A DNA stretch of 64,000 nucleotides from positions 5,869,114 through 5,933,113 of the forward strand of contig JADWOT020000008.1 of assembly GCA_036345935.2 (NCBI GenBank), written 5' to 3'. Numbering within the stretch: position 1 is the first letter of the stretch; every line of letters starts with the position of its first letter. Positions 36,882-47,600 of the stretch are shown in pieces. The notes beneath the pieces are model-generated. The model had not been told where the DNA came from. It did no database searches and saw only the letters and a program-made list of their open reading frames with translations. The DNA is from Taenia hydatigena. Taxonomy: Eukaryota; Platyhelminthes; Cestoda; Cyclophyllidea; Taeniidae. Position numbers and translations under genes: made by a program.

Positions 36882-39800
36882 TCACTTTATTGTCTCCAAT
36901 ATATTCCTCATATCAATAAAACACGCATTCACCCTTTCGAGCACATCATTACTTACACTCAGTGCCTTATTATTGGGAGATATGGCACTTCCCGTTGTAG
37001 AAGCTTCTAAAGCAATGTGACTAAGTCGAGCCGCAAATTTCGCCTTCGGAACTTTGTGTCTCTTTTTGTAAACCACATAAATACTGGCAGCACCGCATTC
37101 TTGATTAAGAAGCACCTTCAATGAAGACCCACAGATCTGTTCTATTTGGCTTATCCGATCATGGGACGGTGTGTTGTTGATGGCGGTCGATCTGGAGAGA
37201 ATGCAACAGATACCTAGAAGAGTGATTCAAAGGCAAAGGAGACCGCGTACCTTGAGAAATAAGAGATTTTTCGGCCGCTTGAAGGAATTGTGATAGACCT
37301 TCTTCAGGTTGCTCACCAAGTGGATCGTAGCACATGAACGCACACCCTAGACGTGACAGCCGTTCCCATTTAAAAATGCAGAATACCTTCATTCGATTCA
37401 ACATGATAGTGAACATCCCGATAGAGTTCCCGAATGAGGATTTTTAGGTCATTTGCCAGAATATTTACATGGAGGGACTCCATAATAGCCTTGTGAAAGC
37501 AAGGCGGTACTCCATAATAGACAAGTTTGGCGCCACCCTGGCCCAAATTATCAGCTAATCGACGAGTGACGTTAATCCAAACAAGTAGAAGAACCGACGA
37601 AGGCTCCGAGAAGACCTCGTCACTGATGAACCGATAGATGTCAGTATCAAGGCATTGCACCAAGAGGCGATTCTGCAGTCTCCGCTTTTTGGCAGCCTCG
37701 GTGATTACCGCATAGGGACTGACCTCCTTCATAACATGCATCTTGGGATAGCTGTCCGTAGTGCTATAGATTGGCAGCTAGAAATACCGAAATTAATTTA
37801 TCCACTGTCTGTAAGGACAACTGAAAAGGGAAAGTTAACCAGTGACTGAGAGCTGAACAGACATTAACCAAGCCTGGCTTACTGGTAGATGAATCTGCTT
37901 CCAGTTTAGTGGAGAACTGTAATCGCATGATTGCATGCGTTGTTACCCAGGTCCTTGCATTATCTCGTGATTCATTCTGTGCAGCTGGTGGGAATTCGAT
38001 AGTGTTCTCTCAACCTCCCACTAACCCAAAATACGGCTACCTTCAAACTCCTATGCGTCAAATCGTCCTTGAAAATAAATGAGGCTGAACTTCCAACTGA
38101 ATGCTGAAAGAACATAAGCGGTTCCACACTGCGTTGAATTCCCTTTTTCGATCTCTACTATAGTAAAACTAATGATAAGCTTGAAATGGTAAGTGAACAT
38201 TGAAATTCGCTGGAGTGCAAACGATAAACTGCTAATTTTGAACTCAAGTTAATTTCGTGCCCGAATTTGGCAAAGCAGTTGGCAAAATGAGGCCTCTGAC
38301 AAAAAATTGTCGAGGTGACAGAGTAACCACAAACATACGTTACGAACAGTAGCGGCGAGAGGTGAGACAACGAGTCCATCAGAGAGGGAGGATTTGGCCA
38401 CCTCAAGGGAGGCGAAGCGAAGAGCAGGATGGGGGAAGGCCAGGAGGGCACATGTGAGACGACCCATGCTCTCCAGCAGTCGCTGTGCCGCTTCGGTTGG
38501 GATGTAATCCTCCGCGTCTGCCTGGGGTACTAGAAACACAGCCTTAGGGTGGTGTATCCCCCCGGATGTGGGGTCTCTTGCTTTGTCCGCAACCACCAGT
38601 CTGCACGCGAACATAGCGAGTCCACTTTTAGCGTGGATGATTTCAAATTCCCGACTGCATTTCGCCCTGCAGACAGAGCAGAGAATAAAGCCCATGCAGA
38701 CAAAAGGCAATTTAAAGCGGTAATGTCTTAATTTAGGCTAATCAAGGGCAATGTGAAAACACTTGGCTTAGAAACTCAAGCTACAAAGCGAGCGCACAAT
38801 AAGAACGTTCAAATGATGCCTACAACTTTCAATTCAATGACTAACGAATCACATTGTGAGGCTTCGTATACGAATACAGAACTGAATAAGCACCAATTGG
38901 AAAATGTGAGGAGGTCTCTAAAGTGCCTCAGAGTCGTAATTACAATCAATTCACTATTTCGATAAGCCCAAAAACTGCGCATCACATCCCCACAGCAGCT
39001 TACTTGATCCGACTTTGACTCAGTATGCATGAAATTTGAAGATATTTTATCCAATCTGCAAGGCGTTGCTTTAAATCTTCCTGAATTGGACGACAGGGCT
39101 GATCATCACTGAATGCCTTCAGTCGGAGTTGTGGTAGGACAGGAGCGGGCTTCATTTTGGTCATGACAAAAGTAAACAGTGGTAGGGAAATGGAATCGAC
39201 AGGTCGCTCTTCCGCATTAGTCACTTGATAGCAGCTCACGATCCACTGGCTGCCTCTAAAGAGAGAAGGCAGTCGAAAACTAGCTGTGGTGTAAAAACCG
39301 AGCCCCAAGAGCATTACACAAAGTTGATAAAAATGTAATTTGAACGAATGCGATGAGCAACCACAAGAAGCAAATCAGATACACAATTAGTTCAACAGAG
39401 AAAAACCAAATTAACCTTACTTATCTAAAAAGTAATCGGCAATATGTTTGACGATATGGTCCTGAGCCAAAGTGATTAGAATATACCGACCAAAGAGGGA
39501 GAGAGCGGAAGCGATTTCATCAAAGTAGCGGTTGACGTTAACCTCCGCTTGTCCGTTATCAATGGCGTCAAATGTGCCCTTATCCACGACACAGTTAAAA
39601 TCCTTATTGGTAAGCCCGAGCCGATCCAGTTCAGAGTTGAGTTTGAAAACATCCGCCAATTCAAACCTCAGGTTTGGCCGGGAAGGAGTGACGAGTTTTT
39701 TGGATTGTTCGATAGCCTTTTGACTAAAAATCCGGGTCAGTAAGAGGAAACTCATACCTGTAATCTATACCAAGATATGTGGCGCAGCCGACTTTATCGT

Positions 39801-40035
39801 AGATGTCGGCGGACAGGACAGAGTTACCACAACCAACCTCTAATACAGAGTCGGACTTCTTGATGTTTTGAACAAAGATTTCGACAAGTGTAGCAAAATC
39901 ACCATACCTTCAAAAAGGGATAACAATCTGCTTCCGAACTAACCATTCGAATGTGGTACCACGTTTGGTGAAGAAGTTGTTCCAGTAGTCTGAGCTTCCA
40001 AATTCTTCGATTTTATTGGGGAGGATTGAAGCCAT
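36882..40035 (-). CDS. METTL13: METTL13-type eEF1A lysine and N-terminal methyltransferase
   Basis: Human METTL13 has two SAM domains: the N-terminal one methylates eEF1A Lys55, the C-terminal one its N-terminus. Eight exons (39944-40035, 39758-39907, 39421-39723, 39004-39255, 38339-38666, 37387-37777, 37251-37346, 36882-37213) join in frame to 647 aa (human 699). Start MASILPNKIEEFGSSDYW matches human LPxxxxEFGSVDYW. The first domain is intact: EVGCGNS (54-60), VVDKGTFDAI (126-135), GRYILITLAQDHI, LPLFTFVMTK. A middle block (AVFLVPQ...) and PYAVITEAAKKRRLQNRLLVQC align with human. The C-terminal spermidine-synthase-like domain keeps the overall pattern (FLQAAEKSLISQGICCIL; SIYVVYKKRHK) but has YYGVPPC (462-468) where human has VVGLGGG, so SAM binding there is doubtful. 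Introns of 36, 34, 40 and 37 nt occur. Head-to-head with the SOCS gene. Confidence 0.9.
36886..36891 (-). terminator. AATAAA overlapping the last codons of METTL13
   Basis: On the coding (minus) strand AATAAA covers the Ile-Lys codons immediately before the TGA stop. Use of this signal would leave a 3' untranslated region of only about 10-25 nt. Confidence 0.45.
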
Positions 40036-40895
40036 TCAGAGAAATTATGAAATCTGCAAAAATAAAACTAGATTAATAATTAAAAGGCCCAATTGAAATC
40101 ATCACTTACGAAAAGTCACGCCCAAACGGACGTTCCTGGATAAAGGACAAAGTTGGACAGAATAAAGCAGGAGCATTGTTGAATAGCTGGGCAATGCAAG
40201 TAAAGCCAGATACACAAGGGAGATTTTCACAAATGAAAACAAAGGAAAACAAACTCCTACGTACTGTCATGTAGACTGCATTTGACAGCGCAGACGTTTG
40301 CGTTGACATAGAACTTAGTGCTAATCAAGAACCATTATATACATGTAGAAAGTGAACCTCAAAACAGACGGTGGTAATAAGGAATTAACAATTTACACAC
40401 CAAAAAGTGTGACAGCAAACTAATCTGTACTGCAATTGGCTAACGGAAATGCCTCGGTTATTTTAAAAATTACCCTTATCTTCATACCAATGCATCAACT
40501 TTTGTTAACACTAATCCAATTCTGCCTAATTGCAAGTATTATATGAAGCCCTTCCAATTCTGTTTATAAATGTTTTTCGCTCAAACTTGATGCATGAATT
40601 ATCTACTTTGACACTGTTGCATATAACAATTGCTTGATATGCATTTTAAATGCCTGCTATCCTTCTAATGCTCTCGTCGAAAGTGATGCCATTTCGTCAA
40701 GAAATTGGAGCACGACGTTATGTTGTACTGTTTTGGGAATCTCTGCTGTGTTTGAGTCTATTCGGTGGTCGGATTCTTTTGAACAGCTGTCAAATGAGCC
40801 TATGTAGTACGGTGTAGTTTAGGACGTTTGTACAAATCTGGGGATTGGCCCTTTCTCTCACCTTCCCTTTTGTGGTGGTCGCATGAGTAACAACA
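40036..40895. promoter_or_regulatory. Divergent promoter region METTL13 / SOCS
   Basis: 860 bp between opposite-strand start codons. It should contain both promoters. No specific element was recognised. Confidence 0.4.
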
Positions 40896-41789
40896 ATGTC
40901 GAAGTCACATCTTTTTAGGCTAAAAAGCCTGTTTCAAAGCTGTTTTATTCCTCACAACGAAGGCACCTGTTCCGAATCTCTTTCAGATGCTGGCTCCAGT
41001 GTTGAAATCAATGCTTCGAGCAGAAAAGCTCACGAAAAGCGTCTAGAAAGTATTTTTGTGATGTTCAACCCACCCCCTTAGGGATGGTCAAAATCTTCTC
41101 GCAGTATTCACGCCTGCGGGACAAAGATCTGGATCATTTCCATAATCTTTGCAGTCAACCATGGTTTTGGGGTCCACTTACTCGTGTCGAGGCTGATGCA
41201 CTGTTACATTGCGCCCCAGATGGATCTTTTATCGTTCGTGACAGTGAAAACGACAGTTCGAGATTTACGCTCACATTCAGATTCTCCAGCGAAGTTATCC
41301 TTAACAATCGGATTACGCAAACTGGCAATGAATTTGGATTTATCCAGGTATTTTTCAACCTCCCTACTTTTATTGCTTCCCAACGTGCTATTTTACTTAC
41401 TTAGTATAGTTAGCGTTTTTCTGCAATTCGGTCAACGTTTTTCGCTTTGGCACTACCATCCTACTTTGCTGTTTGACCGTTGGTGGAATTGTTTCAAGCA
41501 CGTTCTATTTTAGGGTGAGGCCTTCGAGTCAATCCAAGCTTTGCTAAAAAATGCAATGTCGCATTCTGAATTAGGGGCATACTGTTTGTCAAGCTCAACG
41601 CCTGATGCTGAAACGTCTGCGTCACCTGCTCCGTTCTCAGAAAGTAAAAAAGTTCGCCTGCTTTACCCTTTTAGCCGGTTCTCGATAGTTCCTTCCCTGC
41701 TATTTCTCTGTCGCTTCGCTCTACTTCGATTTATTCGAACTGGTGTTGTTGAGCCTTCCTTTCTTCTTGCCCAAAAGCGACAATTTTAG
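40896..41789 (+). CDS. Short SOCS6/7-like protein (SH2 plus partial SOCS box)
   Basis: SOCS proteins bind phosphotyrosine targets by SH2 and recruit Elongin B/C-Cullin5 E3 ligase by the SOCS box. Three exons (40896-41049, 41082-41347, 41514-41789) give 231 aa. SH2 runs from about 79 (PWFWGPLTRVEADALL) with the phosphotyrosine Arg104 in GSFIVRD. After a Ser-rich insert, VRLLYPFSRFS (human SOCS7 VQLLYPVSRFS) leads into the BC box SLLFLCRFAL, then the protein ends SFLLAQKRQF without the LPLP Cullin-5 motif. Far shorter than mammalian SOCS6/7, lacking their long N-terminal region. The first intron is 32 nt. The start ATG has an in-frame TGA 12 nt upstream. AATAAA follows 33 nt after the stop. Family assignment is firm; the SOCS6 or SOCS7 orthology is inference. 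Confidence 0.85.
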
Positions 41790-42208
41790 GATCACTTTTG
41801 CATGTTCATGGCGCACCGTTTAATAAAAGAGTTTTTCCTCGCTTGCCTTATATTTCCTGTTGGAGTTTTATCACTTCTGTCTGCTGATGTGCTGCCATCG
41901 CTTAGTTGCTCGACTATGTAATATGTTGCCTTTCAATTCACATTGTGGTTTTGCGCATTCTGTTTCCGTATAAACGGATTTTATCGAAGGCTTGACAAGT
42001 GTACATTGCTTCTCTTCTCTTTCAATGGCATTGTAGCATTTAGGTTCCGCAAATTGTTTTCGTTAGATCATATCAACTGTAAATATCTGCGACAAATAAC
42101 AAAACTTGGGAAAGATTGGAGTAATTGTGCCGAACATTATCTTACCTTTTGGGATTCTTTATTCTCTATCGTCTGAGAATTGACGTATTTATCTTCATTC
42201 CATTTCAG
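41790..42208 (+). other. SOCS-WDR61 gap holding WDR61's missing first exon
   Basis: 419 bp between the SOCS stop and the first recognised WDR61 exon on the same strand. It holds the SOCS poly(A) signal and must hold, or precede, the WDR61 initiator ATG. Several ATGs exist but none with a clear donor. Confidence 0.4.
41822..41827 (+). terminator. AATAAA poly(A) signal of the SOCS gene
   Basis: AATAAA 33 nt after the SOCS stop codon, in the right strand and range for a compact 3' end. Confidence 0.6.
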
Positions 42209-44657
42209 TATTCCCTCAAATACAAGCAGGAAAAAGGTAAAAAAGGTTTTTGTGTTTATCGTTGGCTGTCTTTGAAGTCAATTAGTTTTCACTTATTGCT
42301 CCAGAATGTAGTCTGTTTATCGCACTTCGTGATCATTTACGACTCTTACATATGGTTGGTAACTTTTCCCGCAAATGCGATGCCTTTTGCAAGTAACACT
42401 TGTTTTCATCCACCCGTAGCCCATGGGGATGGCATATGGTGCTGTTCCTGGCGAAAACGCGAATCCGATGGGAAGGATTTAATAATTACCGGTTGCCTGG
42501 ACAACACTCTCAAACTCTGGGATTGGTGAGTCACTTTAGTCCTGCACAATATGTAATTTTGTTTTGTTGGCTTTTACCTAAAACTGCTTTTGTTTGTGGA
42601 AATTAGTTTCGATATTTTGATGGCCATTTACCTTTCTTATCCCATTTAGGGGAGTAGGTATAATTTTTGGGAATTTTGTCCAAACCGGTGATTTAATCTT
42701 GTCGGTCTAAGCCTACTGATAGTAGAGCCTTGCCTTGTCTGCAAGGCACTGGTTTTGAGGGAGCTCATTTTTGGCCAAAATTGTTTTTGACAGTCGTTAA
42801 TCCTCGTGCTTTGAGACATGATGCGTAGCTGTGTTTACTGAAGTCTTACAACCTTGAAGATGGTTATCAAAGCCACTTACAGGAACCTTGGGTTTTTTTT
42901 CTCTACGCAATACATATTTTTAGGCTTGTTTGATACAAGGGCTGTACACTCATTTGTAATCCGAGAGCTTGATGCTTTGCGATGGAAGTTTTATGATTCG
43001 ACACGGCGAACAAATTATGTGGTTGTATTTTTGTAGGGATGGGAATGCACTCAATCTTTTGGGTCCCTTGGAAGGGCATCGTTTGGGTATCGTCTCGGTC
43101 GACATTAACAAGCCGGGCACTCTTGCTGCCTCTGGTAGTCTCGACAACCAGGCAAGTTTCACTGGTGTACAAGATTTACTTATATTCACTTCAGTAGACG
43201 TTATGTTGGCATTGGTGGGCACTGTCTAGGTCAATCTTTGATCTATCGGGTCTCAGTTGTTGCGATACCGCTCTCGGTATACGCATTGAGTGTAGAATAT
43301 TGTCGGCGTTTTTGAAAGGGCGCCAAAATTCATGCAGCCACTACTTAGCGAAGGTGACCAATTTCACTTTGTCTCTTTCTGAAGCGTACACACCCGCACA
43401 CGCAAACCAAACCGCACTTCTATTCCTTCTGAGTAGCAGATACTTTTCTATCGTCTAGATTCGAAATGTGATGTGCTATACACTAGTATAGTGTCTGCTC
43501 AACTTCTTGAAAATTATTTGCTTGGGCATGTCACTTTTATCACCATCAAGTGAGCTGGTGAACAGTCTGATATTATTTTAACCCGTACTAGTCCCCTTTG
43601 ATGTAGTTGCGGCGACTTACATCGTGCACGAAGTCATAGAGATTAGCCTAAGTTTCCCTCGTTTTCTCAAATAATTTTTTGAGGTCTATAGATGTTTGCA
43701 TCGTTACTTCTCTTAATCCTTTCGAATTCTCCGCATTCCTTTTCAACCGTGCGGATAATGGGAGAAAGTTCCTTTATATTTACCTCCACTCCAGCAGTTA
43801 TATTATATTTTTGCCGCGCGCCCGAAGTTATGCTTGAATTTGACTTGAATCGTTTATTCTTAAGAAATGGCACTTCTTTCCCTAAATTATCTGAAGGAAA
43901 ATTCCTGACTCATTACGCACTTGCAGCGTACAACTCCTATTCAAGCGCTTAAGGGTGGATAGGTCGCTTGAGGGATGTCAACTGGAAGGATTTTAATTGG
44001 CACTATCAACGTCTTCCTTTTTAGCTGCCCACCTAAGTAATACTGCCTTTTCTCATATGTATACTGCGGCATATTTTCCTGGTAAGACGTCATCAATGAG
44101 CTTATATCAAAAAGCAAGGCAAGCGCTTAGCCCTGATAGAATTACTTTGATTAAATCCCTAATGACGTGTTGTTGCAAGGGGCCCTCGAGTAACAATGGA
44201 TATTTAGGCGAGACAGATGAGCTGTTTTCTACCTGCCTGGAATTAGTCAGTGCTTCATCCACACCCTCTTTTCTACGTAATGATGTGTTAATAATGCATT
44301 TGAGCTCAAAGAGCAATGCGATGATTATAGTTGATTTGGTGCCTAAGTTTGGCTCAGGAGCTCCACAAGTCCAGAATCAGTCAATAAATTAACAAAAAGG
44401 AAGCCTGAGAGATTTTATCCAAGGTGGCAAAAGTATTTTGTGTTTTGGTCTCTTTTTTAGTGCTGCCACTCACTTAATAATACTTACCAGATAGGACACT
44501 ATGTAAGTAAGCTTTACCAAGGTAAAATTAATCTTAATTTAGTACGTGAATTTCTCTAGTTTTACCAGTTACCTTCTCTGTGCGAGATGCGTTGTTTGCT
44601 TGGATGGAATTCTTTGACATTGGACAGTATTCTGCGGCGGGCGATTCCCTCACTCAA

Positions 44658-44693
<36 letters not shown>

Positions 44694-47600
44694 TGCGGAA
44701 TCACTTGATTTGAAGAAAAACTAGTTGACCAAGCATGTTATTAGGTAGGGCTCCATGTCTATTTTTCTCACGTTTCTACAACACGATAAAATAAACAAAA
44801 GCTCAAAACTTTTTATGGAAGTATTGTAAACAACCCTTGTACTAAAGTTTTTAAGTCGCTCAAATGTGACTCTCCCTATGAATCCGAGATTGAGGCAGTT
44901 TCTAAATACCATTTCGGTTCCGATAGTCCTCCCCTTGTGACGTCCAGCCATCCGTAACGAATCCCTTCTTCCTACTAAAGTTTGAAAGAAATCCGTGTTG
45001 TCATTCCCTCACTCCTGGAGTCAGCGTGACAGTCTAGTTTCTCTCGACGGCGTCAGAAGGCACGATAATTTGAAAATAATGAAACCAAACTCCTAAAGCA
45101 TTCAATGGCGGGATTCTAGCCAGTTTATAAAGTTTGTTCAAATCCCCTCCCCGTGCTATTCCTGTGCTTGCAGTTAGTGTGCCGACCTATGACCCGAGAA
45201 AAGGGTAACAGTTTTCATACGTCAACAATCTCCTCCCTCTATTCAACCGCCTAAAATGGGGGTGGGCTAGTAGAGTGCCTTTGGATTGTGAACTTTAGAT
45301 CATTACACAAAGTGTTTAAAGCTCACGACCTCCTCTCCTTTCTGACTTGGTGGCTTTGTTACGAAAAATTTACTGAGTGTGGCACTGGAGTTAAATTGGA
45401 TTTCATGCATTTGGAGTATGGAAAGTGTTCTGCTTTTTTTTCAACTCCACTACGTTTGAATTTTTGTTTGAGGTCTGCACAGCTTTATGTGCTAAAAATT
45501 ATACGACTCACCGGAACAGTATTTCAGTAACGTTCTCTTTGTTTACCTTCCAGTCGGCTGCCTTTTGGCTGGATTCTTGATGTTCCGTGTTTTTTTTGCC
45601 TTTTCTTCCACTCTCTTACTGTATAATTACCAAATACTGAAGTTGAGAATGTTGCCAAAAGCTGATACGGTTTCAATCGCCATTCTAATGTTAATTTTTA
45701 AATATCCCAACTTTCCTTCTATGGGCTCTAATCTGAGTATGCGGTCAACAGTTTCGGAATTGTTGGTTTTTCAGGGTTAATTTGGATGCTCATCCGGAAT
45801 TGGGTCTACTACCAGCATACAGGAGAGCTTGGAGACCGACATCCTCGGTGTTATGCGCATACTTCAGAGTATGAGAAATATACATTTAAGGCAAACATTA
45901 CTGTACAATAATTAAACAACAGTCGAATCTCCAACTTCATCTCACTTAAAGTTGACAGATCATTGGGAGAAGAGTAAAATGACAGCGCTTTAATCCATGT
46001 CTGAATCTCTTCCTATTTTGGCGCAGATAATATTTTGGGACCTCGAGCAACGCCGTCAGGTGAGCGTCTTCGAGGGCGAACCGGCAGAGACGTGGTCAGT
46101 GGCCTTCTCGCCCGACTCTCGCTTCATCGCCACCGGCAGCCACTCCGGTGCCGTCCACATGATTGGCGTGGAGTCCCACAAGCTAGAGAGCTCCATCGGT
46201 CTTGATGGAAAGTTTGTCTACTGTCTTGCTTATGTGAGTCAATTCGCTTCTTATTGATGTTTCAATACTTTGCTGGTGTTTCTAAGTTACACACACCTAG
46301 TCCCATCATTCCGTCGTTTCACGCTTCCACCCCGTTGTGAAATTGTTGCGCTCAATAACACTACATTCATTTCATGAATTGTATGACAAGGAACTCAGGG
46401 TGTAATCCTATCACGCAGTATCATTTTCAAGCACTGTTGTGCGCCTAGCACTTGGGAGCAAAAGTAATTAAGGACGAAAACGGAGTGGTCTCCTTGTAAA
46501 GGCACTTTCGTTCGATCATTTGCAAGGTACCAAAGTGATGTTTTAAACATTCGCATTGGCCATGATTTGTGCATGTATGTGTATGTGCGTCTAGGTGAAA
46601 ATGCTTTACCATTAGTGTCTAACCTTTCCTTACATTTCGATACCTTCGACACCGTTTGTGTATCTGTACGGTTCCAATCTCAACGCAATGCTCTTGACTC
46701 TGATTCACGCATCAATTGACATGGAATTTAGGCATAAGAGAGGTATGGGCACACCGCGAAAGCATCATTTATAAAAGCCATGTTGCCTGTCTGCCATTCC
46801 TATTGCTTGAATAATTTCTTGTCATTGATACCACCTCCGATAGTCATTAATGACGCTTTTGTTGTTTGTTTTTGAGACAAGGTGGGGATAACAACTTATC
46901 ATTTAGCCTGACATTTAAAAAATGAATAATAAAGTAGAATGGATTGAAGGGAAGCAGACGAGATGAGGCTTGTTCAGTTCAGGGCTGAAAGTTCCCAGCC
47001 AGAGTCAGGAAGCGATTGAGTTTTGGATATTTGAAGATGATGTACTGTTTTGTAAAACTATTAAGCGCTATCTTTAAGCCATTAGTACTTGGCATTGTCT
47101 AAACTATCCAAGGTGTTTCACCCGGTATGCTTGAAATTCGAGCTGCGTTCCAAGTGCTGTCTTAAACCCTACGAACCGTTATATCTGCTTTTTAAGGTTA
47201 GTACAATGGGAGATAGTGCCCTGGGTCTGAGCAGCTAGAGACTGACTTGGTGAGACTGAGTGACCCGCGACTATAGCCCACAAAAGCTGTGAATATTGCA
47301 ATTAAAAGCCGATTAGGTAAATGGTCTTTTAATCTCAAGGTTCTGTGGTAGTGTGGCTTAGTGTCGCGGCTGATTGGGGTAAAACAATGTGACGTCTCTT
47401 TCTCACCTCCAAGATACATTCAGCAAATCTTGCCAAAAACGCTTAGGAATGTTTTGACGGTGAGCTTAAAAGGACTTATTGCTAGATTGTTGCGCTCTTT
47501 CCAGTAACAGCCTACAAACAGGGTCACGAGTGATGACGGCTGTGTTTGATAACCAAATCGTGGTCTTCAGAATAGGTGAACTTAATCTTTTTTCAAATAG

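Noticed and set aside
36745..37020. 91-codon plus-strand frame
   Set aside because: Largely antisense to METTL13's last exon, whose minus-strand reading is supported by homology.
36882..37777. Separate gene for the METTL13 C-terminal exons
   Set aside because: The exons splice in phase from the upstream part, and PYAVITEAAKKRRL and the terminal blocks align with human METTL13 in order.
39417..39755. A METTL13 start at MSFLLLTRIFSQK
   Set aside because: That segment is a 34-nt intron; removing it joins LGIDY to SQKAIEQ, and the true start with LPNKIEEFGSSDYW lies at 40035.
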